Shown piece after piece: positions 36,330 to 43,798 of a DNA stretch of 53,494 nt. The DNA comes from Giesbergeria sp. (GTDB lineage Bacteria > Pseudomonadota > Gammaproteobacteria > Burkholderiales > Burkholderiaceae_C): positions 1 to 53,494 of the forward strand of contig JAKLLE010000019.1 in NCBI GenBank assembly GCA_023150295.1, written 5' to 3'. The notes below the pieces were generated by a model, which saw only the letters and a list, made by a program, of their open reading frames with translations, was not told the DNA's origin and searched no databases. Each line of letters starts with the position of its first letter. Position 1 is the first letter of the stretch. The translations under genes were made by a program, and so were the position numbers.

Positions 36330-36367
36330 GGCGGTCTCCTGCGGTGATCCGGCATTGTTCCGCCAAG

Positions 36368-36395
36368 TGATATTCTCTTGAATAGTCAAATATCA
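36368..36395. promoter_or_regulatory. Candidate LysR operator in the bauA-lysR divergent region
   Basis: TGATATT (36368-36374) and AATATCA (36389-36395) are perfect inverted arms 14 nt apart in an AT-rich patch. GTCAA (36385-36389) and TTGAC (36402-36408 region) form a second overlapping pair. LysR-type regulators bind such dyads in the promoter region between themselves and their target gene, which is the layout here. Confidence 0.5.
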
Positions 36396-36413
36396 ATGTT
36401 TACTTGACGAAAC

Positions 36414-37373
36414 ATGCAAGTAAAAGCCCCCCATCCCCGTGAACGCGCCGTGCTGGGCCAGCTCAGCGACATGGATCTGCGCCTGCTGCAAGTCTTCAAG
36501 GCCGTGGTGGAGTGCGGCGGTATGTCGGCCGCCGAGCTGGAGCTGAACATCGGCACCAGCACCGTGAGCCGCCACATGAAAGACCTGGAAACCCGCCTGG
36601 GCCTGGTGTTGTGCCGCCGGGGCCGCGCAGGCTTTGCGCTTACTGCCGAGGGCCAGCGCGTGTACGACGAAACCCTGCGCCTGCTCAGCGCGGTGGAGGC
36701 GTTTCGCAGCAGCATCGACGACATCCACCGCCGCATGGGCGGGCGGCTGGAAGTGGCCGTGTTCGACAAAACCGCCAGCAACCCCGCAGCCCGCATCGGC
36801 GAAGCGATTTCGCACTTTGCCGCCCTGGCGCCCGATGTGAGCCTGCAGATGCACGTGGCCTCCATTCCGGCCATCGAGCGCGGGCTCATCGACGGGAGCT
36901 TTCACGTAGGCATTGTCCCGGCGCACCGCAGCTCGCAAAGCCTGGTGTACGGCGACCTGTTTGCCGAAACCATGCTGCTGTACTGCGGCGCAGGCCACCC
37001 CCTGTTTGGACAGGACCACCGCCAGCTCACCTGGCAGGCGCTGCGCCAGCACCCGTTTGCGGGCCTGGGCTACCACTCCCCCAACATGGAGCTGAGCCAC
37101 AGCGCCCACTTGCCGCGCCGGGCCACGGGGTTCGACCAGGAGTCCATCGCCACGCTGATCCTCTCGGGCCGCTACCTGGGCTTTCTGCCCGACCACTACG
37201 CCGAAGCCTTCGAACGCCAAGGGCGCATGCAGGCCGTGCAACCCGCGCAGTTTTTCTACCGCTGCCAATTCGTCAGCGTGGTGCGCCGCTCCCCACCCCC
37301 GCCACGCGCGGCACAGGCGTTTGCGCAGTGCTTGCTGGATGCGCATTCGCAGGCCAGCAATCCGGCGGCCTGA
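36414..37373 (+). CDS. LysR-family transcriptional regulator
   Basis: This 319-residue regulator has an N-terminal winged helix (about 18-77: LRLLQVFKAVVECGGMSAAELELN, then STVSRHMKDLETRLGLVLC) and a LysR substrate-binding domain (about 105-305, LEVAVFDKTASNPAARIGEAI onward). It is divergent from the bauA-mmsA operon, so it most likely controls omega-amino-acid degradation, probably with an intermediate as co-inducer; this is inference from position. Its C-terminus is Pro/Ala-rich. Confidence 0.92.
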   Translation: MQVKAPHPRERAVLGQLSDMDLRLLQVFKAVVECGGMSAAELELNIGTSTVSRHMKDLETRLGLVLCRRGRAGFALTAEGQRVYDETLRLLSAVEAFRSSIDDIHRRMGGRLEVAVFDKTASNPAARIGEAISHFAALAPDVSLQMHVASIPAIERGLIDGSFHVGIVPAHRSSQSLVYGDLFAETMLLYCGAGHPLFGQDHRQLTWQALRQHPFAGLGYHSPNMELSHSAHLPRRATGFDQESIATLILSGRYLGFLPDHYAEAFERQGRMQAVQPAQFFYRCQFVSVVRRSPPPPRAAQAFAQCLLDAHSQASNPAA

Positions 37374-37435
37374 GCTTGCCATCCGCCTTCCATCGGCTCA
37401 CAATCCGTTGCATATTTGTTGAGCAGAGCACCGCC

Positions 37436-37738
37436 ATGTCCAGCCTCGCTTCCATCGCATCCTCTGGCCTGCAGGCCGCCCAGTTGCGGCTGGACGCCTC
37501 TGCGCACAACGTGGCCAACATGAACACGCCCAATTTCCGGCGCAGCGTGGTCAGCCAGGCGGCGCGGCCAGACCAGGGCGGGGTGGACGCCAGCGTGCAG
37601 CGCGCCCCGAGCACCGGGGTGACGCTGGAGCAGGAGGTGGTGGACCAGATGTCCGCCACCTACGCCTTCAAGGCCAGCGTGCAGGTGCTGCGCGCGCAGG
37701 AGCGCACACTGGGCACCCTGCTCAACGAGAGGGCGTGA
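37436..37738 (+). CDS. Small flagellar-rod-like protein (FlgB/C/F/G N-terminal motif)
   Basis: This protein of only 100 residues begins with the rod/hook signature IASSGLQAAQLRLDASAHNV, continues ANMNTPNF, and ends with the matching C-terminal helix TYAFKASVQVLRAQERTLGTLLNE. In real rod and hook proteins these two helices form the conserved D0 region around a longer middle. Here the middle is about 45 residues. No flagellar genes are nearby. It could be a stand-alone minimal rod protein of the YqiC/FlgC-like kind or a domesticated relic. Its end overlaps the convergent DUF2061 gene by 17 nt. Confidence 0.8.
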   Translation: MSSLASIASSGLQAAQLRLDASAHNVANMNTPNFRRSVVSQAARPDQGGVDASVQRAPSTGVTLEQEVVDQMSATYAFKASVQVLRAQERTLGTLLNERA

Positions 37739-37988
37739 GCAGCGCTTCCTCGGTCGGCAGAGCGTCTGGCATCGCCTTGCGCCCGGCGCGCTCCCACGCT
37801 TTTTCGTGGAAGAAGAACGCTACAGCCTGCACCGTGGGTTCCAGCAGGCTGAGTGTGAGCGATGCCCACAGGTTGCCGGTGACGGCGTAGGCCACCAGGG
37901 CAGCCACACAGATGTGCACGATGTAGTAGCTACCGGTCTTCATCAGCATGGCCTTGTTCTGGCGTGCGGCGCGGCGGATACGGGTCAT
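37722..37988 (-). CDS. DUF2061 small membrane protein
   Basis: This 88-residue protein of unknown function has two hydrophobic helices (about 20-38 and 42-60) and family-like features KTGSYYIVHICVAALVAYAV and EPTVQAVAFFFHEKAWER. GGAGG before ATG 37988 is a good ribosome site and excludes the longer frame. A Fur-box-like site lies about 41 nt upstream, so it may respond to iron. The start of its message shares the region with the SPFH gene. Confidence 0.85.
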   Translation of the reverse strand: MTRIRRAARQNKAMLMKTGSYYIVHICVAALVAYAVTGNLWASLTLSLLEPTVQAVAFFFHEKAWERAGRKAMPDALPTEEALLTPSR

Positions 37989-38028
37989 GGCGGCCTCCTG
38001 GGCTCTAGGGTTCTGCCAAAGCGGCATG

Positions 38029-38047
38029 AATAATGATAACGATTATC
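38029..38047. promoter_or_regulatory. Fur-box-like operator
   Basis: AATAATGATAACGATTATC matches 16 of the 19 bases of the classic Fur consensus and has perfect 7-bp arms (ATGATAA at 38033-38039, TTATCAT at 38043-38049). It sits between the DUF2061 gene (minus) and the SPFH gene (plus), 41 and 155 nt from their starts. A TATGAT at 38155-38160 may be the -10 of the SPFH operon. The Fur site is closer to the DUF2061 promoter. Confidence 0.6.
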
Positions 38048-38202
38048 ATCCGCAAAGCCAATGGAATCTGCCTATGGCGGCGATACCCGGCCAGGTGTGC
38101 AATCCGTCACGAAAGATCGTGCAAGCCCGCATTCCCTGTGCCGCGGGCGGTTGCTATGATGGCCAGTCCCTCTACCCTCTTTCTTTGCGAACGGGAGCAC
38201 AC

Positions 38203-39282
38203 ATGGCCCTCATGGACTTCATCAAGAAACAGTTCATCGACATCCTCGAGTGGACCGAAGACGGCGACGGCACACTCGCCTGGCGCTACCCCATGGAGGG
38301 CATGGAAATCCAGAACGGCGGCACGCTGGTGGTGCGCGAGTCGCAGATGGCCGTTTTCGTCAACGAAGGCCAGGTGGCCGACGTGTTCGGCCCCGGCACC
38401 TACAAGCTGACCACGCAGACCCTGCCGGTGCTCACGTACTTGAAGAACTGGGACAAGCTGTTCCAGTCGCCCTTCAAGAGCGACGTGTACTTCTTCAGCA
38501 CACGCCAGCAGATCGACCAGAAATGGGGCACGCCCCAGCCCATCACGATCCGCGACAAGGACTTTGGCGCCGTGCGCCTGCGCGCGTTCGGCAACTACGC
38601 CTACCGCGTGGCCGACCCCAAGCTGTTCCACACCGAAATCTCGGGCACGCGCGACAGCTACCCCGTGGGCGACCTGGAGGGCCAGTTGCGCGGCATGGTG
38701 CTGCAGAACATCAGCAACGCCATTGCGGGCAGCGGCCTGCCCTTCCTCGACCTGGCGGCCAACCAGGTGATGTTTGCCGACGCGCTGGCCAAGGAGCTGG
38801 CGCCGGTGTTTGCCAAGATCGGCCTTAAGCTCGAAGCGATGACGGTGCAGAACGTCTCGCTGCCCGAAGAGCTGCAAAAGATTCTCGACCAGAAGATCGG
38901 CATGGGCATGGTCGGCAACGACATGGCCAAGTTCATGCAGTACCAGACGGCGCAGGCCATCCCCAAGTTCGCCGAAGCCAGCGGCGGCGGCAGCGGCATT
39001 GCGGGCGACGCCATGGGCCTGGGTGCCGGTGTGGCGCTGGGCCAGGTGCTGGCGCAGAACCTGGCGCAAGGCCTGCAGGGCGGCGCAGCCCAGGCCGCAC
39101 AGGCGGCTGCGGCAGCCCCGGCGGCTGCGGCAGCCCCGGCGGCTGCGGCAGCCGCCCTGGGCGTCAAGCCCGAGGAGGTGATGGCCACGCTGGAAAAGCT
39201 GGGCGAACTCAAGTCCAAGGGCATCCTCACGCAGGAAGAGTTCGACGCCAAGAAGGCCGAACTGCTCAAAAAGCTGGTGTAA
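38203..39282 (+). CDS. SPFH (band-7) domain protein with C-terminal SHOCT motif (YdjI-like)
   Basis: This 359-residue protein has the SPFH domain of the 'virion core protein' subgroup (about 20-245: VVRESQMAVFVNEGQVADVF, PGTYKLTTQTLPVL, a KFGTPQ-like QKWGTPQPITIRDKDFGAVR). A Gly/Ala-rich linker follows with an Ala-Pro tandem repeat (about 300-318), then a short SHOCT helix pair (LEKLGELKSKGILTQEEFDA, KKAELLKKLV). SPFH proteins scaffold membrane microdomains. No transmembrane segment is seen, so membrane contact would be peripheral. It heads a run with DUF4178 and DUF350 proteins. The frame opens 85 codons earlier, but ATG 38203 follows GGGAG. Confidence 0.88.
   Translation: MALMDFIKKQFIDILEWTEDGDGTLAWRYPMEGMEIQNGGTLVVRESQMAVFVNEGQVADVFGPGTYKLTTQTLPVLTYLKNWDKLFQSPFKSDVYFFSTRQQIDQKWGTPQPITIRDKDFGAVRLRAFGNYAYRVADPKLFHTEISGTRDSYPVGDLEGQLRGMVLQNISNAIAGSGLPFLDLAANQVMFADALAKELAPVFAKIGLKLEAMTVQNVSLPEELQKILDQKIGMGMVGNDMAKFMQYQTAQAIPKFAEASGGGSGIAGDAMGLGAGVALGQVLAQNLAQGLQGGAAQAAQAAAAAPAAAAAPAAAAAALGVKPEEVMATLEKLGELKSKGILTQEEFDAKKAELLKKLV
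39103..39156 (+). repeat. 18-bp tandem repeat inside the SPFH gene
   Basis: GCGGCTGCGGCAGCCCCG occurs twice exactly and a third time with a changed end, encoding AAAAAP units in the linker before the SHOCT motif. The copy number may vary between strains by slippage without changing the frame. Confidence 0.8.
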
Positions 39283-39288
39283 GCAAAC

Positions 39289-39342
39289 GCTATAAAAACA
39301 ATAGCTGCTGGCGCAGGAGGGATGAGCGCCAGAGGCCAAAAA
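39289..39342 (-). repeat. Dispersed Comamonadaceae-type repeat, copy R5
   Basis: Read on the minus strand it gives TTTTTGGCCTCTGGCGCTCA, a short centre, and GCGCCAGCAGCTATTGTTT with trailing TATAGC. It fills half of the gap between the SPFH stop and the DUF4178 start. The two GCGCCAG/CTGGCGC motifs can pair as a 7-bp stem. Confidence 0.7.
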
Positions 39343-39385
39343 CCTCATAAGACCGCAGCGCGCGGCGCCAGCAGCAGCCCCCAGC

Positions 39386-40897
39386 ATGGCCACCAGCCCC
39401 ACCCAACGCAGCTACCGGGCGCCCTGCCCAGGCTGCGGCGCGCCGGTTGAATTCCGCAGCGCGCAGTCCACCCACGCCGTGTGCGGCTACTGCCAGAGCA
39501 CCGTGGTGCGCCAGGGCGAGGTGCTCTCGCGCATCGGCAAGATGGCCGAGCTGTTTGACGACCACAGCCCCTTGCAGCTCATGGCCAGCGGGCGTGTCAC
39601 GCTCGACGGCAAGGAGCAGCCCTTCACACTGATCGGCCGCCTGCAGTTCAAGAACGAGGCAGGCACCTGGACCGAATGGATCGCCTTCCTCGAAGACGGC
39701 ACCATGGCCAGCCTGGGCGAGGACAACGGCGCCTACGTCTTCACCCGCCCCATCGATCCCGGACGCGAGCTGCCCGAGGCCGCACGCTTTCGCGTGGGCA
39801 GCACCACCGCCATCAACGGCAAGCCCTACAGCGTGGCCTTCAGCGGCCAGGCGAGCCTGATCTCGGCCCAGGGCGAACTGCCCAAGCTGCCCCCGCTGGG
39901 CGAGCCCTTCGGCATGGTCGAGCTGCGCAGCAGCGACGGCGAGGTGCTCTCCATCGACTACAGCCGCCAGCCGCCGCAGGTGGAGCGCGGCCTCTCGGTG
40001 CTGCTCGAAGACCTCCAGCTGCAAGGCCTGAAGGACGAATCGGCCAAAGACGAGAAAGGCCGCCAGTTCAACTGCCCGCACTGCGGCGCACCCGTGCAGG
40101 TGCAGCTTGCCACCACCAAGAGCCTGACCTGCGGCTCCTGTGCCAGCATCATCAGCCTGGAGAGCGGCGTGGGCGGCGAACTGCGCTCCGCCGAGCAGGA
40201 CGAGCCCGTGCAGCCCCTCATCGCGCTGGGCACCAAGGGGCAGTTGAAAGGCGTGCACTGGCAGGTGGTGGGCTTCCAGCACCGCATGGGTGTGGAGCCC
40301 GGCGACGACGAGCACTTTGGCTGGAACGAATACCTGCTCTACAACCAGAAACGCGGCTTCGCCTTTCTGGTGGACGCCGAGGACGGCTGGAGCTTTGTGC
40401 GCCCCACCACCGGCGCACCGCAACTGTCGGGCAACGGGCGCAGTGCCACCTACATGGGCACCAAGTACGACCTGAAATACAGCTACGAGGCCGAAACCAC
40501 CTACGTGCTGGGCGAGTTCTACTGGCAGGTCACGCGCGGGCAGAAAACCAGCAACCGCGACTTCGCCAGCAGCAAGGGCCTGCTGTCCATGGAGCAGGGC
40601 GCCAACGAGGTCACCTGGTCCAGCGGCGACAAGCTCTCGGCAGACACCGTGGCCAAGGCCTTTGGGCTGGAGAACAAGAAAGACCTGCTCCAACGCGACG
40701 ACGTGGGCCCCTTTGTCGCGGCCAAGGGCATGGGCTGCGGCACCATCATCCTGATCGCGGTGATCCTGCTCATCGTGCTGGTGCTGTTCAGCCGCTGCTC
40801 CAGTTGCGACCCTCGGGTGGAAAACTGCTCCTCCTCCAGCTACCGCAGTTCGGGTGGCTCGTGGGGCGGCAGCTCCAGCGGCGGCAGCCACAAGTAA
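39386..40897 (+). CDS. DUF4178 protein with two zinc ribbons and C-terminal membrane helix
   Basis: This 503-residue protein has unknown biochemical role. Zinc ribbon 1 is CPGCGAPVEF...CGYC (about 14-36). A first DUF4178 unit follows (about 48-195). Zinc ribbon 2 is CPHCGAPVQV...CGSC (about 231-252), and a second DUF4178 unit covers about 270-440. A strongly hydrophobic helix comes next (about 452-470, IILIAVILLIVLVLF), then a Ser/Gly-rich tail. The duplication suggests an internal gene duplication. It lies between the SPFH and DUF350 genes; these families co-occur with polyamine-synthase genes, and one is found downstream here. Confidence 0.85.
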   Translation: MATSPTQRSYRAPCPGCGAPVEFRSAQSTHAVCGYCQSTVVRQGEVLSRIGKMAELFDDHSPLQLMASGRVTLDGKEQPFTLIGRLQFKNEAGTWTEWIAFLEDGTMASLGEDNGAYVFTRPIDPGRELPEAARFRVGSTTAINGKPYSVAFSGQASLISAQGELPKLPPLGEPFGMVELRSSDGEVLSIDYSRQPPQVERGLSVLLEDLQLQGLKDESAKDEKGRQFNCPHCGAPVQVQLATTKSLTCGSCASIISLESGVGGELRSAEQDEPVQPLIALGTKGQLKGVHWQVVGFQHRMGVEPGDDEHFGWNEYLLYNQKRGFAFLVDAEDGWSFVRPTTGAPQLSGNGRSATYMGTKYDLKYSYEAETTYVLGEFYWQVTRGQKTSNRDFASSKGLLSMEQGANEVTWSSGDKLSADTVAKAFGLENKKDLLQRDDVGPFVAAKGMGCGTIILIAVILLIVLVLFSRCSSCDPRVENCSSSSYRSSGGSWGGSSSGGSHK

Positions 40898-40921
40898 ATT
40901 TGCATACTCACGGAGGTCATC

Positions 40922-41143
40922 ATGATGGGAATGGAATGGCTGCGGCCCGCCGCATTTTTTGGATCCATCCTCTACGCCCTGATCGGCGTACTGGTGTTCT
41001 GGATCAGCTTCATCGTCATCGACAAGCTCACGCCCTACGACCTGTGGCGCGAGATCGTGGAGAAGCAGAACAAATCGCTCGCCATGGTGGTGGCCGCCAT
41101 GTGCCTGGGCATCAGCATCATTGTGGCGGCGGCGATTCATTGA
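40922..41143 (+). CDS. DUF350 membrane protein
   Basis: This 73-residue inner-membrane protein has two hydrophobic helices (about 10-33 and 53-72) around the DUF350-typical FIVIDKLTPYDLWREIVEKQNKSLA segment. Many DUF350 proteins have two such units; this is the single-unit form. A second ATG directly follows the first. ACGGAGGTCATC before it is a strong ribosome site, 24 nt after the DUF4178 stop, so the two are co-translated from one message. Confidence 0.88.
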   Translation: MMGMEWLRPAAFFGSILYALIGVLVFWISFIVIDKLTPYDLWREIVEKQNKSLAMVVAAMCLGISIIVAAAIH

Positions 41144-41157
41144 CGATGAAGGATGGG

Positions 41158-41184
41158 GGGACGTCGGGCCAAGCCCGACCTCCC
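41158..41184 (+). terminator. Hairpin after the DUF350 gene
   Basis: GTCGGGC (41163-41169) pairs with GCCCGAC (41173-41179) across a CAA loop, and outer GGGA/TCCC pairs extend the stem to 11 bp with one mismatch. There is no T-tract. It marks the likely end of the SPFH-DUF4178-DUF350 transcript. The remaining bases to 41307 show no gene. Confidence 0.5.
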
Positions 41185-41307
41185 GCGTGAACCTCACGGC
41201 GCACCGCGCCGCGCCCCCCTGCGCTGGCTGCGGCTGCGGCTGCACCCCGCACACGTCCAACGTCGTCACACTCGGCTTTTGGTAGTCACCTTCATACCCC
41301 CAAAACC

Positions 41308-42102
41308 ATGAACGAGTTTTTTCAGTGGGTCATGCTCCACAACCGCCCCTGGGACACGCGCCCGCCCCTGAGCGACGCAGAGACCGAAGAACTGTTTGAG
41401 CTGATGGCCGACCCGTCGTTGGACGACGACGCCATGATCATCGACATGGCCGATGGCTACATGACGGCCTGCGCCATCGGCCCCTCTCCGGTGCCCGTGC
41501 ACCTGTGGCTTGAACACCTCTTTGCCCAACCCACGCTGCCCCTGCCGCACGACCCTGCGCGCCAGCAGCGGCTGCTGCAACTGCTGATGCGGCGCTATGG
41601 CGACATTCAGACTGCCCTGTCGGTGCCGCCCGCCGACACCACAGCGGACACGCTATACACACCGCTGTCGTCCGAACTGGAAGAAGGCGACTGCATCACC
41701 CCGCACCAATTGAACGCCCAAGGCGATCGCATCGGAGACTGGGAACTCAAATACTGGGCCGAGGGGTTTCGCCGGGCCATAGCGGCCGACGATGAATGGG
41801 AGCCGCTGCTCATTGACCCCGAGGCTGCCCCATTGCTCTCCCCCGTGGTGCTGTACTCCACGGGCTACAACCCTGACAACCCCGACTTCCAACTGGAAGC
41901 CGAGAACCACACGCTGTTGCCCGCCCTCATCGGCTCCCTGTATGCCCTACGCGACTGGTGGCGCCAGTACCGCCAGACCCATGGAGCACACCAGGCGCAC
42001 ACCATCACGCCAACGCTGGTGCGCGAAACCCCCAAGGTGGGCCGCAACGACCCCTGCCCCTGCGGCAGTGGAAAAAAATTCAAAAAGTGCTGCGGCGCCT
42101 GA
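41308..42102 (+). CDS. UPF0149 (YecA-like) protein with C-terminal SEC-C zinc motif
   Basis: This 264-residue protein has a UPF0149/YgfB-like helical domain (about 20-215: [40 protein letters not shown]). Near the end comes a SEC-C motif, [17 protein letters not shown], which binds zinc as in the SecA tail. YecA-type proteins have been linked to ribosome and Sec contact. It is 52 nt upstream of the mod gene. Whether it belongs to the R-M locus or the upstream envelope operon is unclear. Confidence 0.88.
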   Translation: MNEFFQWVMLHNRPWDTRPPLSDAETEELFELMADPSLDDDAMIIDMADGYMTACAIGPSPVPVHLWLEHLFAQPTLPLPHDPARQQRLLQLLMRRYGDIQTALSVPPADTTADTLYTPLSSELEEGDCITPHQLNAQGDRIGDWELKYWAEGFRRAIAADDEWEPLLIDPEAAPLLSPVVLYSTGYNPDNPDFQLEAENHTLLPALIGSLYALRDWWRQYRQTHGAHQAHTITPTLVRETPKVGRNDPCPCGSGKKFKKCCGA

Positions 42103-42154
42103 CCCCCCGACCTGAGCCCCTTGTTCACCCCGCACCGCCCGACTGCCCCGCTCC

Positions 42155-43795
42155 ATGCCCACGCTTGACTGGCTCAACCGCTCTGCCGCCTTCACCACCG
42201 CAGCCCAGGTGCCCTACCGGCTGCTGGACACCGTTTCCACCCATGGCGATGCCGCGCAGGCGCAGCAGAACCTGCTGATCCAGGGCGACAACCTGCAGGC
42301 CCTCAAGGCCCTGCTGCCGTTTTACCGGGGCCGGGTGAAGTGCATCTTCATCGACCCGCCGTACAACACGCAAAGCGCGTTCGAGCACTACGACGACAAC
42401 CTGGAGCACAGCCAGTGGCTCAGCATGATGCTGCCGCGCCTGCAACTGCTGCGCGAGCTGCTGAGCGAGGACGGATCGATCTGGGTGACCATCGACGACA
42501 ACGAGGGGCATTACCTCAAGGTGTTGATGGATGAAGTGTTTGGGCGGAGGAATTTCATTGCCACTATCGCTTGGGAAAAGGACAAGGGTGGGCGAGGGGA
42601 CGCGGATATCTCTACGTCGCAGGACATGATCCTCGCCTACGCAATGCAGCGAAGACGATGGGCGGAAACACGGAACTTGATTGAACGCACGGATGTGCAA
42701 GCTGGCCGCTTTAGAAATCCTGATAACGACCCGCGCGGTCCGTGGCGACAAGGGGATGACGGCACAGCAAAGAGCGGCACCGAAAAGCAGCGATTTCCTA
42801 TCGTTCTACCATCGGGAAGATCTGTCGTTCCAAAAGCCGGACGGTTTTGGGCCTTCTCGCAAGAAACATTTGAGCGGGCACGCGCGGAGGGGCGTGTGTA
42901 TTTCGGAAAGAACGGCGATCGCTTGCCAGTCATCAAGCGCTATGCGGACGTTGTTAGGGAGGGCGTTGCACCTCGCACTTGGTGGACGGCAGAAGAAGCA
43001 GGAACCAATCAAAGTGCGAAAAGAGACCATCTCTCCAAGATGTTTCCGGGTTTGGAGCCATTTGCCACCCCAAAGCCTGAGCAGCTATTGCAGCGCATCC
43101 TCCATATCTCTTCCAACCCAGACGACCTCGTCCTCGACAGCTTCCTAGGCTCCGGCACCACCGCCGCTGTCGCCCAAAAAATGGGCCGCCGCTGGATCGG
43201 CATCGAAATGGGCGAGCACGCCGCCACGCACTGCCTGCCCCGGCTGGAGAAGGTGGTGGCGGGCGAGCCGGGCGGTATCAGCCAGGCGGTGGCTTGGCAG
43301 GGCGGCGGCGGCTTTCGCTTTGCGCGCCTGGGCGCGCCCGTCTTTGATGCGCAAGGCTGCATCCACCCCGAGGTGCGCTTTGCCACGCTGGCGGCCTTTG
43401 TCTGGCAGCAGGAGACGGGCACCGCCTTCGAGCCCGCCAACGGCCAGGCGGGCACGCCCTGGCTCGGCACGCACTCTGTTTTTGATAGCTGCTCACGCTT
43501 GCCTGATGCGCCTGAAGTGGCAATTTCACCTGAAATTGCGCCCCCCGAGCCGGTGCTGCGCAGCCGCACGGCCTACTACCTGCTGTTCAACGGCATCCTG
43601 GGCGACAAGCGCCCGGCCAGCGGCAATGTGCTCACGCGCGCGGTGCTCGATGCGCTGCTGCAACTGCATGCCGCCACGCCCCACCCCGATGCGCCGCTGG
43701 TGGTCTATGGCGAGGCCAACCGCCTCGGCCCCGAAACCCTGTCTCGCGCACGGGTGACGTTCAAGCACATTCCGTATGACGTGAAGGCGAGGTGA
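42155..43795 (+). CDS. mod: Type III restriction-modification DNA methyltransferase (Mod)
   Basis: This 546-residue beta-class N4/N6 amino-methyltransferase has the catalytic motif IDPPYN (about 66-71) first and the SAM-binding motif LDSFLGSGTTAAVAQ (about 327) second, the order typical of type III Mod subunits. It modifies the recognition site and directs Res. The central target-recognition region (42540-43140) is clearly lower in GC and uses different codons from both flanks, a sign of domain exchange. Near the C-terminus it contains repeat R6 in frame. It is somewhat shorter than many Mod proteins. The next gene starts 3 nt after its stop. Confidence 0.92.
   Translation: MPTLDWLNRSAAFTTAAQVPYRLLDTVSTHGDAAQAQQNLLIQGDNLQALKALLPFYRGRVKCIFIDPPYNTQSAFEHYDDNLEHSQWLSMMLPRLQLLRELLSEDGSIWVTIDDNEGHYLKVLMDEVFGRRNFIATIAWEKDKGGRGDADISTSQDMILAYAMQRRRWAETRNLIERTDVQAGRFRNPDNDPRGPWRQGDDGTAKSGTEKQRFPIVLPSGRSVVPKAGRFWAFSQETFERARAEGRVYFGKNGDRLPVIKRYADVVREGVAPRTWWTAEEAGTNQSAKRDHLSKMFPGLEPFATPKPEQLLQRILHISSNPDDLVLDSFLGSGTTAAVAQKMGRRWIGIEMGEHAATHCLPRLEKVVAGEPGGISQAVAWQGGGGFRFARLGAPVFDAQGCIHPEVRFATLAAFVWQQETGTAFEPANGQAGTPWLGTHSVFDSCSRLPDAPEVAISPEIAPPEPVLRSRTAYYLLFNGILGDKRPASGNVLTRAVLDALLQLHAATPHPDAPLVVYGEANRLGPETLSRARVTFKHIPYDVKAR
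43478..43526 (-). repeat. Dispersed repeat copy R6, in frame inside mod
   Basis: TTTTTGATAGCTGCTCACGC, then TTGCCTGATGCGCCTGAAG and TGGCAATTT, is the minus orientation of the family. It is translated as VFDSCSRLPDAPEVAI and adds a segment to Mod without breaking the frame. Confidence 0.65.
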
Positions 43796-43798
43796 GGG

